In this document: one piece after another, positions 1-5,799 of the stretch | How the letters are laid out: each line of letters starts with the position of its first letter | How positions within the stretch are numbered: position 1 is the stretch's first letter | DNA from: Planctomycetota bacterium | Lineage (GTDB): Bacteria > Planctomycetota > Phycisphaerae > WQYP01 | DNA length: 11,472 bases | Reading direction: 5' to 3' | NCBI GenBank assembly: GCA_021798635.1 | Contig: JAJZGH010000155.1 | Coordinates: 1-11,472 of the forward strand | The notes under the pieces: generated by a model | What the model saw: the letters and a program-made list of their open reading frames with translations, nothing else | Database searches by the model: none | Told to the model about the DNA's origin: nothing | Made by a program: the position numbers and the translations under genes

Positions 1-1216
1 AACTTTGGTGGCCGACGCACCACAGCCGCCCGCTTCTCGTGAAACAAAGATAGTACTCGACCCCTCGGTGACCAGTGGCGGGGAGCTTTCGATAACCAGC
101 AACAACATAAACGTCCTTGCCGCCGGCTCGCGTGGCTACAACGGTGAAGCGCGTGTGTCTGTAAAACTGGCCGTAAAATTGGTATTGCCCTATCAGCATC
201 GCCGTGCGTCGCACCTCTTTTTTCGCGCCCAGAAGCGGCGGAGGGATCAGGCCCACGATCTGCAACAGGAAGCTTTCCTCCGGTGTGAGCTTACCTAGAA
301 GTCTAGCGGCGTTGGCGAGATCCTGCTTCGCCTCTAATGGCGGAAAGCCTGCGGAAATTAAGGATCGTGAGACGGTCTCCCGGGCACCGAACCGGACTGT
401 CGGGAATCCCCAAAAGGATTCACAGATCACGATGCGGTCCGGCGGCCACATCGCCGCCAGGCTTGGCCATTCGGTTTCGCATCGAGTTGTCGGCGGTACT
501 CCGAATTTGTTCCCAAGTAGGTTGAAGTAGGAGACGTTGACCTGACGCGTCCGCAGGGCGTACTTCCCTCCAGACCACGTGATCCAGAAGTGTCGAGCCG
601 CGCCCGGAACCCAGCCCCGCACTCTGGCCATTCCGTGCGACTGGGCACCCATGTAGATTGAGAACGACCCGGGTGGCGGTACAGGCCCGGCCTCCTCTGG
701 CAAGAGGACTCCGGGGGGCGGGGCGTGGTACGGGCGACTATAGCCCGATGGCGCAAATGACCAATGGAGCCTGTGCCAGGCTCCCCGAGGCCCAACAGGA
801 ATGGATTTCGTGTGCGTTTTTCCTGCCTTTTCCGCCCAGCTGAATTTCCAAATCCCGCTTGCAGTTCGTCCCCGTGGGGCGACAGGGTAGAAATACAGGC
901 TTCCTACCCGGCCGGGTATGCGAAGCGGCGTGCCGAGCAATGTCATTTGTACTCTCGAATGAATTTGTTTTAGCGCTGTGGAAACGGCGTTTTGCGAGAT
1001 GCGCTGCACCCCGTGGGCCATGGCACAATAGCGTGGATCGCTACGTGCCAAGTGGTCAAATTTTCTAAAGTGTCGCCATAAATGCAACGCACCTGCATGA
1101 GCCTCGACCGCGCAGCTCGACCACGCCAGCACAAAGCACGCCAGCACCAGCCGCAGGAGATGTACCCGGCACCCCGTGGAAAAAATCGAAGAGGCTCTGT
1201 TGTCGCTCAGGGGCAT
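1..1216 (-). CDS. Exported protein of unknown function, C-terminus beyond window
   Basis: This reading frame has 405 codons and no stop up to the left edge, so the gene is 3'-partial here. I checked each codon from the ATG at 1216 to base 2. The start follows an AAAGG ribosome site by 7 bases and lies directly after the upstream stop (TGAATG), so the two genes are probably translationally coupled. The N-terminus has a basic stretch, then a hydrophobic segment at about residues 19-33, and a possible signal peptidase I site after an A-H-A motif near residue 41. A Cys at residue 35 is preceded by W-S-S, a poor lipobox. The mature part is rich in Trp, Arg, Gly and Pro with mostly beta-like segments, followed by a helical stretch near residues 295-320. 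I do not recognise the family. A long open frame in a GC-rich region could be chance, but the signal peptide and coupling argue for a real gene. Confidence 0.72.
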   Translation of the reverse strand, partial: MPLSDNRASSIFSTGCRVHLLRLVLACFVLAWSSCAVEAHAGALHLWRHFRKFDHLARSDPRYCAMAHGVQRISQNAVSTALKQIHSRVQMTLLGTPLRIPGRVGSLYFYPVAPRGRTASGIWKFSWAEKAGKTHTKSIPVGPRGAWHRLHWSFAPSGYSRPYHAPPPGVLLPEEAGPVPPPGSFSIYMGAQSHGMARVRGWVPGAARHFWITWSGGKYALRTRQVNVSYFNLLGNKFGVPPTTRCETEWPSLAAMWPPDRIVICESFWGFPTVRFGARETVSRSLISAGFPPLEAKQDLANAARLLGKLTPEESFLLQIVGLIPPPLLGAKKEVRRTAMLIGQYQFYGQFYRHTRFTVVATRAGGKDVYVVAGYRKLPATGHRGVEYYLCFTRSGRLWCVGHQS

Positions 1217-1456
1217 TCAATTACCTTTCTCCCATCCCACCCGTTCCGACGAAAGCTGCCGATCAATGTCCTCGCGGGAGCGTGAGCTTGGGGGAAGGCC
1301 GCCAAGAAATGCCGCTAGACTGCCGTTCTTACTCTGTGCCGCGGATTGTGAGTCAATGATTACCTCGACTTGGGCCCCCAAGGCAGATACCGGTTCATCA
1401 AGCTCCACCTGGCGAGGGCCAACCAAACGGCCTGCAATGACAATAGCGTTGCGCAT
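1217..1456 (-). CDS. Small antitoxin-like protein (type II TA antitoxin style)
   Basis: The 79-residue product begins with a short beta-rich segment (V-I-A-G-R-L-V-G-P-R, then V-E-L-D-E-P-V) and ends with a charged helical motif, S-R-S-R-E-D-I-D-R-Q-L-S-S-E-R-x-x-W. From memory, this arrangement is typical of small antitoxins encoded just before PIN-domain (VapC) toxins in cyanobacteria and planctomycetes. The ATG at 1456 is preferred over an in-frame TTG at 1471, because GAGGA lies 8 bases upstream of the ATG and the promoter's expected start point leaves only a short leader. Normally a toxin gene of about 130 codons follows. Here the next gene begins immediately after the stop and encodes a much longer exported protein with no PIN signature. 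It may therefore be an orphan antitoxin, or a regulator for the gene behind it. The family call rests on motif memory only. Confidence 0.72.
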   Translation of the reverse strand: MRNAIVIAGRLVGPRQVELDEPVSALGAQVEVIIDSQSAAQSKNGSLAAFLGGLPPSSRSREDIDRQLSSERVGWEKGN

Positions 1457-1485
1457 GGGCGTGATCCTCAAAAAACGACACAGCC

Positions 1486-1494
1486 ATTATACCA
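1486..1494 (-). promoter_or_regulatory. Extended -10 promoter of the antitoxin-like operon
   Basis: On the minus strand the sequence reads TGGTATAAT, a perfect TATAAT with the extended TGn element. No convincing -35 is visible 16-18 bases upstream, as expected for extended -10 promoters. The predicted start point is near 1479, giving a leader of about 23 bases that contains the GAGGA ribosome site of the gene starting at 1456. Confidence 0.65.
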
Positions 1495-1614
1495 CATACC
1501 CCGGTGTGAGAACGGAAGGGAGGGCCGCCATATTGGAACTTCCCCGGAACGTGGCAATTTTCCGACCGGGGGCAAAGATGCTTTGTTGGGTCCCGGGACA
1601 ATTGGGTACGCCCC

Positions 1615-1635
1615 GCCGCCGGCAGAGCCGGCGGC
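1615..1635 (+). terminator. Perfect GC-rich hairpin, possible terminator
   Basis: GCCGCCGGC and GCCGGCGGC form a perfect 9-bp stem around the loop AGA. It is followed on the plus strand by TTTGTGATTTT, an interrupted T-rich tail. No plus-strand gene ends just upstream, so it could instead be an insulating or structural hairpin between the divergent promoters. It is weak as a terminator call but solid as a structure. Confidence 0.4.
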
Positions 1636-1670
1636 TTTGTGATTTTCATTAGAACCCGGAACTCGGCATT

Positions 1671-1756
1671 CACCGCCCGCAAAATAGCAGCGCAGCGCTT
1701 CCCAACCTTTGAAGCTTGTCCCCTGTAACCTGTAACCTGTAACCTACCCCCTACCC
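1671..1756 (+). repeat. Dispersed repeat copy 1: 21-bp core plus heptamer array
   Basis: A core at 1681-1701 (AAAATAGCAGCGCAGCG, then CTTC) is identical over 21 bases to 4408-4428. The flanking CACCG-CCCG at 1671-1679 is also shared, with one base inserted in the other copy. After a 20-base spacer come three exact CCTGTAA heptamers (1722-1742) and two CCTACCC heptamers (1743-1756) in the same 7-base phase. The second copy has the same order and orientation. The arrangement recalls the short heptanucleotide repeats known from cyanobacteria, but I know of no named family that matches. Confidence 0.8.
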
Positions 1757-1791
1757 CGCCCCACACGCTGTTAGCCCCCTCGCCCATCCTG

Positions 1792-1797
1792 TATAAT
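1792..1797 (+). promoter_or_regulatory. Consensus -10 directly before the DUF2752 gene
   Basis: A perfect TATAAT lies 7 bases before the ATG at 1805. Transcription would be expected to start at 1804-1805, which would make the mRNA leaderless. This agrees with the lack of any Shine-Dalgarno sequence before the ATG. No clear -35 element is seen; the best candidate is CTGTTA at 1768, 18 bases away. Confidence 0.55.
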
Positions 1798-1804
1798 CGC
1801 TGCC

Positions 1805-2308
1805 ATGTCGCAGGCGATGGAACAACCTGAATTCAGTATGGGCTTAAGCGGACCTTATCTCTGGGCGTATCGGCATCGGGTGCGGTTGTGGTCGGGATTT
1901 CTGCTGCTGATTTTTGTTCCGATGCTGGCCATTGGTTTGTATCTGAATCCCAGCCCTGCGGGGATGGCAACGCATACGCAACTGGGGCTTCCTCCGTGTG
2001 GATTTTACACCGAGTATGGCTGGCCCTGCCCCACCTGCGGCTACACCACTGCGGTAACCCACGTGGCGCATGGGCAATGGCTGACGGCATTGGCAACGCA
2101 GCCGGGCGGGGCGATGGTGGGATTCCTGGCCGTGGCGGCGGTGATTGTCGGAGCATTGGGTGTGACCACCGGCACATGGCATGGGCCATCGTTTTTCTGG
2201 TTTGCCTGGAACCGGTGGAAGATTTTGCTTGGCGCGGCAGCGATTATTCTGGGGGCATGGGGATACAAAATTATTATTATGAGTGCATGGTTCCGGCACC
2301 ACGGGTAG
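1805..2308 (+). CDS. DUF2752 membrane protein
   Basis: The 167-residue product has the hallmark of DUF2752: a Gly-rich lead-in to C-P-T-C-G-Y-T-T-A at residues 75-83, preceded by another Cys at 65 in L-P-P-C-G-F. Three hydrophobic spans are visible at about residues 29-47, 103-122 and 140-160. They fit a small inner-membrane protein with the cysteine motif between the first and second spans. The biochemical role of the family is unknown; the paired cysteines could bind a metal or undergo redox chemistry. No ribosome site precedes the ATG, and the adjacent -10 suggests leaderless translation. An in-frame ATG at codon 5 (1817) also lacks a good ribosome site. The gene sits 100 bases before two lipoprotein genes on the same strand and may be cotranscribed with them. 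Confidence 0.88.
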   Translation: MSQAMEQPEFSMGLSGPYLWAYRHRVRLWSGFLLLIFVPMLAIGLYLNPSPAGMATHTQLGLPPCGFYTEYGWPCPTCGYTTAVTHVAHGQWLTALATQPGGAMVGFLAVAAVIVGALGVTTGTWHGPSFFWFAWNRWKILLGAAAIILGAWGYKIIIMSAWFRHHG

Positions 2309-2408
2309 AATTCTGTCTTAGCGGATGTTGCGGCAGCGCCCGCGAATGATGAAACCCGCCGGCGTGTTGAAGATTCAGACCGGACGGCGATGTGGCCAGG
2401 AAACATAT

Positions 2409-3080
2409 ATGTATAGCGATTTTAATAAATATCGATATCAAGAGCGGATACGATCCGCCGCGCTGCTGGCCCTGCTGGTGTTAACGCTGGGGGCGGGCGG
2501 ATGCCAATTTCTGGGTCTGGCTGCGGAAAATGCGATGGGTGTTGCGGTCAAACCGCAGTATCGCGGGTTGGAAAAACAGAGCGTGGCCATTGTGGTGTAT
2601 GAGGATGCGTCAACGATGTTCACGTATCCGCAGGCGCAACAGGAAGTTTCCGCGTTTGTGGCTGCGAGTCTCAAAAAGCACCTTCCAAAAGCGCATATTC
2701 TGGATTACCACCTGGTGCTGAATTATCAGAACGCCAATCCCAACTGGGACGTTTTGCCCATGAAAACTCTCGGGCACCATTTCGGAGTTGCCCGCGTGGT
2801 CTATATTGAATTGCTGAATTATACGGTGCATTCGCAGCATACCACTTATGTTCTGCAAGGCGACATCCAGGCGCATGTCGTGGTTTACAATACGAAAATT
2901 CCCGGCCACGGCGAAGTGTTTCACACCACCATTAACGCCAAATGGCCGAAATCCGGACCGTTGCCCGGCTATAACACCGATGCCAATACGGTACGTATGA
3001 ACACCCTCCAGCGATTCAGCACCCTGCTGGCCCGCTGCTTTTACACCTGGCACGATCGGGAGAATGGCTATGCTAACTAA
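2409..3080 (+). CDS. Lipoprotein of unknown function, paralogue of next gene
   Basis: The chosen start gives 223 residues. The ATG at 2409 has AGGA 7 bases upstream and begins a normal lipoprotein signal: basic residues, a hydrophobic stretch at 17-28, and A-G-G-C with the lipid-bearing Cys at 32. The frame stays open up to 2325, but the extra 28 residues are not signal-like. The mature protein has an alternating strand/helix pattern: a strand V-A-I-V-V-Y at 59-64, a long helix at about 76-92, and a second core strand A-R-V-V-Y-I-E-L at 128-135 after a G-x-x-x-G-V segment. The layout matches the following gene and resembles nucleotide-free CsgG/TolB-N-type lipoprotein folds, although that fold is only a guess. 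It probably sits in the outer or inner membrane facing the periplasm. The last 11 bases overlap the next gene. Confidence 0.8.
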   Translation: MYSDFNKYRYQERIRSAALLALLVLTLGAGGCQFLGLAAENAMGVAVKPQYRGLEKQSVAIVVYEDASTMFTYPQAQQEVSAFVAASLKKHLPKAHILDYHLVLNYQNANPNWDVLPMKTLGHHFGVARVVYIELLNYTVHSQHTTYVLQGDIQAHVVVYNTKIPGHGEVFHTTINAKWPKSGPLPGYNTDANTVRMNTLQRFSTLLARCFYTWHDRENGYAN

Positions 3081-3717
3081 AGTCCCTCCGGTCCGAACCG
3101 CGCTGATCGCCCTGCTGCTGATTGCAACCGCATTCAGCCTGGGCGGTTGCGAACTGGCTTATCTGTTTGCCGGCAACGGCTCCCATGCAGCGCTTTATAA
3201 GCTCCCAGAGAAAAATCGAATTCTCGTGCTGATGGATACATCCGCCGCCAGCCAACTAAGTATTCATGCCATGGCTACGATGGTGACCCTGGTGAATCAA
3301 ACTCTTTATCAGCACCACTGTGCCAATCGTTTTGTACCCGCATACCGCATTGTTGCTCTGCAGCGCCGCAATGCGGAAAAATACCATGCCATGGGAATTG
3401 CGGATATCGCTCATGCGGTCCACGCCAATGATGTTATTTACGTTTACGTCAAGCGCTTTGACGTCACCATTGAAAGCGCGGGCCAACTCACTAAAGGAAG
3501 TGCCGACGCATGGGTGAAAGTGGTGGATGAGAATGGCAAACGATTATGGCCAAAGACCGGCTCGCCCGGGCTGTCTGTAACCGCCCGTGTTCCCACGGCC
3601 ACAGCGGTAAGCCAAAGCCCGCAGGCGGTGCAGTCGGAAATGGTCGCTATCCTGGCGCGTCGAATTTCCCGCACCTTCTATCGCTACGCGGTAGGCTATC
3701 AGCCCAAGTCACAGTGA
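3070..3717 (+). CDS. Second lipoprotein of unknown function
   Basis: The start at 3070 (215 residues) is preferred to the ATG at 3064, because GGGAG lies 7 bases before the former and only 1 base before the latter. Either way the gene overlaps the end of the previous one, which suggests coupled translation. The signal sequence is clear: hydrophobic residues 10-24, then L-G-G-C with Cys at 27. The mature part repeats the plan of its neighbour: a strand R-I-L-V-L-M at 50-55, a long helix at 65-82, a variable segment, then N-D-V-I-Y-V-Y-V at 120-127 and a strand-rich C-terminal half ending in an amphipathic helix. Overall identity between the two looks low, but the order and spacing of elements agree. 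They are therefore probably old tandem duplicates whose products could pair. No catalytic motif is visible. Confidence 0.8.
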   Translation: MLTKVPPVRTALIALLLIATAFSLGGCELAYLFAGNGSHAALYKLPEKNRILVLMDTSAASQLSIHAMATMVTLVNQTLYQHHCANRFVPAYRIVALQRRNAEKYHAMGIADIAHAVHANDVIYVYVKRFDVTIESAGQLTKGSADAWVKVVDENGKRLWPKTGSPGLSVTARVPTATAVSQSPQAVQSEMVAILARRISRTFYRYAVGYQPKSQ

Positions 3718-3739
3718 TTCGCAGTTATCGGGATTATGT

Positions 3740-3772
3740 AAAAAAATGCTCCCCAAGTTTTCACTGGAGAGC
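3740..3772 (-). terminator. Intrinsic terminator of the small secreted-protein gene
   Basis: On the minus strand GCTCTCC (3772-3766) and GGGGAGC (3754-3748) pair over 7 bp with one G-U, around an 11-base loop, followed by A and seven T residues (3746-3740). It lies 33 bases after the stop at 3805. On the plus strand an overlapping 9-bp stem with two G-U pairs (3754-3775) could serve the convergent lipoprotein genes, but the T-rich run there is 10 or more bases away. Confidence 0.72.
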
Positions 3773-3804
3773 TTGTAAGAAATTTACGTTTTTGAGCTGC
3801 CCGA

Positions 3805-4122
3805 TCAATGATGGCCGGTAGCGGCTTCAGCAGCTTCTTTCAGTTCCGCTCTCGCCTGGGCGATTAACTTCATGGCCGCAGCGCGATGCCCGCCGTAAAT
3901 GGGCTTACCGCGACGAAGAATTCGGTTGGCGGTATGTAGATGCCGACCTGCAAAGAATAATATTCTAAGCTTCGGTGGTAAATGGTGTGCGTTATTGGTT
4001 GTGCCCGCCGTTTGAGCCTGCACTGTCGCAGAGGGTCCGTTGATGATCGCGCCGGCCACAAACCCGCCGGCGACCGTCGCCGCAAGCATGACAGCTACAC
4101 CTGATTTCCGAAAAGAAACCAT
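3805..4122 (-). CDS. Small secreted protein with GGHRxxA motif
   Basis: The product is 105 residues. The start at 4122 is set by an excellent GGAGGAG ribosome site 4-6 bases upstream; the frame is open further upstream but without signals. Residues 9-27 form a hydrophobic signal segment, with likely cleavage after V-Q-A near residue 34. The mature part is small, basic and largely helical. It contains Y-G-G-H-R-A-A-A-M-K-L-I at about residues 75-86 followed by a Glu/Ala-rich helix and a terminal His-His. The G-H-R-x-x-A-x-x-L-I pattern occurs in small periplasmic proteins of several phyla, to my memory without an assigned function. The gene stands alone: its own terminator lies downstream, and a 380-base repeat-bearing gap separates it from mqnE. 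No clear promoter was found. Confidence 0.75.
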   Translation of the reverse strand: MVSFRKSGVAVMLAATVAGGFVAGAIINGPSATVQAQTAGTTNNAHHLPPKLRILFFAGRHLHTANRILRRGKPIYGGHRAAAMKLIAQARAELKEAAEAATGHH

Positions 4123-4502
4123 AAAGCTCCTCCAAGAAAAGAATACTGCCCCCGCCGGCCCAGCCGCGACATCGCAAGCCGTCGACCAGCGGGCGCTTTG
4201 ATGACACCGCAATTGTCCAGGCTCCTGGCCGTCCACGGTACGACCGAACAAGCCCTGCTAAAACACAACGCATGTTCATAGCATGATGCAACACGCAGCT
4301 AATGAAAAGAAGTTGCAGGGGAAAACCGAGGATGCAGGAGATGGGAGTTTTACGAGAATGCAGAAGTTAGGAGTTAGAAGACAGTCGCCGTGTGACCACC
4401 GACCCGTAAAATAGCAGCGCAGCGCTTCAAAACCTCCTAACTCCTAAACGCTGCGTTCCCCCATAACCTATAACCCGTAACCTGTAACCTGTAACCTGTG
4501 AC
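4123..4502. other. Repeat-bearing intergenic region, no gene seen
   Basis: This 380-base gap lies between the end of mqnE and the small secreted-protein gene, both on the minus strand. Its right half is filled by the second dispersed repeat and an inverted repeat. The left half (4134-4360) contains the promoter region expected for the small gene, but I see no convincing -10/-35 pair. Open frames here lack ribosome sites and look like chance. Confidence 0.55.
4367..4447. repeat. 11-bp inverted repeat built of heptamers, 59-base loop
   Basis: TTAGGAGTTAG at 4367-4377 is exactly complementary to CTAACTCCTAA at 4437-4447. Both arms are made of the same heptamer: CTCCTAA occurs twice in tandem at 4434-4447, and its complement TTAGGAG followed by TTAGAAG lies at 4367-4380. 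The loop contains the 21-bp core of the dispersed repeat. A second 7-bp complementarity, CGCAGCG (4418-4424) with CGCTGCG (4449-4455), crosses the first, so both together would form a pseudoknot-like fold. Confidence 0.7.
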
Positions 4503-4508
4503 CTAGCC
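4397..4508 (+). repeat. Dispersed repeat copy 2: 21-bp core plus heptamer array
   Basis: The core at 4408-4428 is identical to 1681-1701 over 21 bases, with shared flank CACCGACCCG just before it. Seven heptamers follow in one phase at 4460-4508: CCCATAA, CCTATAA, CCCGTAA, CCTGTAA twice, CCTGTGA and CCTAGCC. The outer units have diverged and the centre is exact, as expected when an array decays from its edges. The last heptamer supplies the TAG stop of mqnE on the other strand. Confidence 0.8.
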
Positions 4509-5714
4509 CCGCTCCTGGGCAACCTGCCAATCGCTGCCGTTGCGGATAACCCGGCGATACAGCGTATCGCGTTCCACGGGGATATAACCGGCTTCCACCA
4601 CCAGGCGGCGGATGTCTTCCACGGTTTGTTCCTGATGTTTATTGCCTGATCCGCCTTCGCGCTTGGTGATGTCATACCAGACTACCGTACCGTCCAGATC
4701 ATCGACGCCGAAATTCAAGCTCACCTGCGAAAGCTTCATGCTTTGCATAATCCAAAAGGCTTTGACATGCGGAAAGTTGGAAAGCATGAGCCGGGAAATG
4801 GCCAGCATTTTCATATCTTCCAGTCCGGTATTGCCGGGCAGGTGGCCCAACTCACTGCCGTCTGGAATAAAGGACAGGGGAATAATGCACTGAAAGCCCG
4901 GTGCGTCATCCTGCAGTTCACGCAATTTAATTAAATGCCGCACGCGCTCGGCCCGGGTTTCAACATGACCATAAAGAATCGTGGCGTTGGTCTTTATTCC
5001 CAGTTCATGCGCGGTGCGGTGCACGCGCATCCAGCCGTCGCTGCGAAGTTTGCCCTTGAATACTTCGTCATGCACCCGATCATCAAACACTTCCGCCCCG
5101 CCCCCCGGCATGGACCCCAGCCCATGTTCGCGCAATGCCTCTAGAACTTCCCGGATGGAAAGTTTTGCAATGCGGCAAAAATGATCGATTTCAATGGCGG
5201 TAAAACACTTCAGATGCAGGCGGGGATATCGCTTTTTGATACCGCTTAACATTTCCAGATACCAGGCAAACGGCAACCATGGATGCAGGCCGCCGACAAT
5301 ATGCACTTCCGTAGCCCCGGCGGCATCCGCCTGCCCGGCGATACGATAAATTTCCTCAAGATCATATTCATAAGCACCGGTTTCACCGCGCTTGCGGTGA
5401 AATTCGCAGAACTTGCAGGAAAGGGCGCAGATATTGGAATAATTGATGTGGCGGTTGATATTGTAATACGCTCTCCGCCCATGCATGGATTCCCGTACGG
5501 CATTGGCCAAGGCTCCAATGGTAAATAGATCGCGCGAATTCCATAGCGCCATGCCGTCATCAAAATCCAGGCGCTGACCCGACGCCACCTTTTCAGCCAC
5601 GGGCCGCAGCGCCGCATCGGCAATATCCGCTGGATCAATGGCTGCGGGGACCGGTACACAGCCCGCCATTACAGCATCGGTGCCGGCGAGTGTCGGCGTT
5701 TCAACAGGAACCAT
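4503..5714 (-). CDS. mqnE: Aminofutalosine synthase (radical SAM), menaquinone pathway
   Basis: MqnE joins SAM to 3-[(1-carboxyvinyl)oxy]benzoate to make 6-amino-6-deoxyfutalosine, an early step of the futalosine route to menaquinone. The 403-residue product has the radical-SAM cluster motif C-x3-C-x2-C (C-A-L-S-C-K-F-C, residues 96-103) after N-R-H-I-N-Y-S-N-I. MqnE landmarks follow: H-I-V-G-G-L-H-P at 138-145, K-C-F-T-A-I-E-I at 169-176, S-M-P-G-G-G-A-E at 201-208, T-N-A-T-I-L-Y-G-H at 242-250 and D-D-L-D-G-T-V near 336-342. These favour MqnE over the related MqnC. The ATG at 5714 has GGAG 9 bases upstream. TTG codons at 5738 and 5735 would lie only a few bases from the predicted transcription start. 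The N-terminus carries about 30 extra Pro/Ala-rich residues. No other futalosine gene is in the window. Confidence 0.93.
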   Translation of the reverse strand: MVPVETPTLAGTDAVMAGCVPVPAAIDPADIADAALRPVAEKVASGQRLDFDDGMALWNSRDLFTIGALANAVRESMHGRRAYYNINRHINYSNICALSCKFCEFHRKRGETGAYEYDLEEIYRIAGQADAAGATEVHIVGGLHPWLPFAWYLEMLSGIKKRYPRLHLKCFTAIEIDHFCRIAKLSIREVLEALREHGLGSMPGGGAEVFDDRVHDEVFKGKLRSDGWMRVHRTAHELGIKTNATILYGHVETRAERVRHLIKLRELQDDAPGFQCIIPLSFIPDGSELGHLPGNTGLEDMKMLAISRLMLSNFPHVKAFWIMQSMKLSQVSLNFGVDDLDGTVVWYDITKREGGSGNKHQEQTVEDIRRLVVEAGYIPVERDTLYRRVIRNGSDWQVAQERG

Positions 5715-5750
5715 GGGAGTATTCTCCGTGCGCAACAACTAAGGCCCTGA

Positions 5751-5756
5751 ATTATA
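5751..5756 (-). promoter_or_regulatory. Consensus -10 upstream of mqnE
   Basis: A perfect TATAAT on the minus strand lies in the 85-base gap before mqnE. Its expected start point is near 5745, giving a leader of about 31 bases with the GGAG ribosome site. The region 17 bases upstream (TTTCAA) is a poor -35. This suggests that mqnE can be transcribed apart from the upstream transporter operon. Confidence 0.5.
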
Positions 5757-5799
5757 GCCCGATTCAATGGTTTTTGAAAATTTATCGTAAGACGCAGGA

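Larger units (their letters stand above)
1457..1804. other. Divergent intergenic region, no gene seen
   Basis: This 348-base stretch separates the leftward antitoxin-like operon from the rightward DUF2752 gene. It holds a promoter at each end, a perfect GC hairpin (1615-1635), a 10-base palindrome GTCCCGGGAC at 1590-1599, and one copy of the dispersed repeat (1671-1756). A 129-codon open frame runs leftward through it, but its sequence is largely repeat-derived and it has no ribosome site. Confidence 0.6.

Noticed and set aside
427..1028. Two leftward open frames (427-795 and 738-1028)
   Set aside because: They lie in other frames of the exported-protein gene, which is open throughout and has a signal peptide and ribosome site.
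5..1068. Several short rightward open frames in the left 1 kb
   Set aside because: They are Arg/Pro-rich, lack ribosome sites, and mirror the minus-strand gene.
1..1216. A PIN-domain (VapC) toxin after the antitoxin-like gene, intact or decayed
   Set aside because: The following frame is intact but far too long, is exported, and shows none of the acidic PIN motifs.
1398..1787. 129-codon leftward open frame across the divergent intergenic region
   Set aside because: It is translated from the repeat and hairpin, overlaps the antitoxin-like gene in another frame, and has no ribosome site.
2325..2408. Start of the first lipoprotein at 2325
   Set aside because: It would put 28 non-signal residues before a proper lipoprotein signal, and the ATG at 2409 has a good ribosome site.
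4140..4145. TATTCT as -10 of the small secreted-protein gene
   Set aside because: Transcription would begin at the ribosome site and remove it.
4123..4251. N-terminal extension of the small secreted-protein frame up to 4251
   Set aside because: The signal peptide and strong GGAGGAG site place the start at 4122, and the extra residues look random.
4460..4508. Heptamer array as a CRISPR array
   Set aside because: The units are 7 bases long with no spacers, and there are no cas genes.
4427..4675. 82-codon leftward frame across the end of mqnE and the heptamer array
   Set aside because: It is an out-of-frame shadow of mqnE running into repeat-derived residues.
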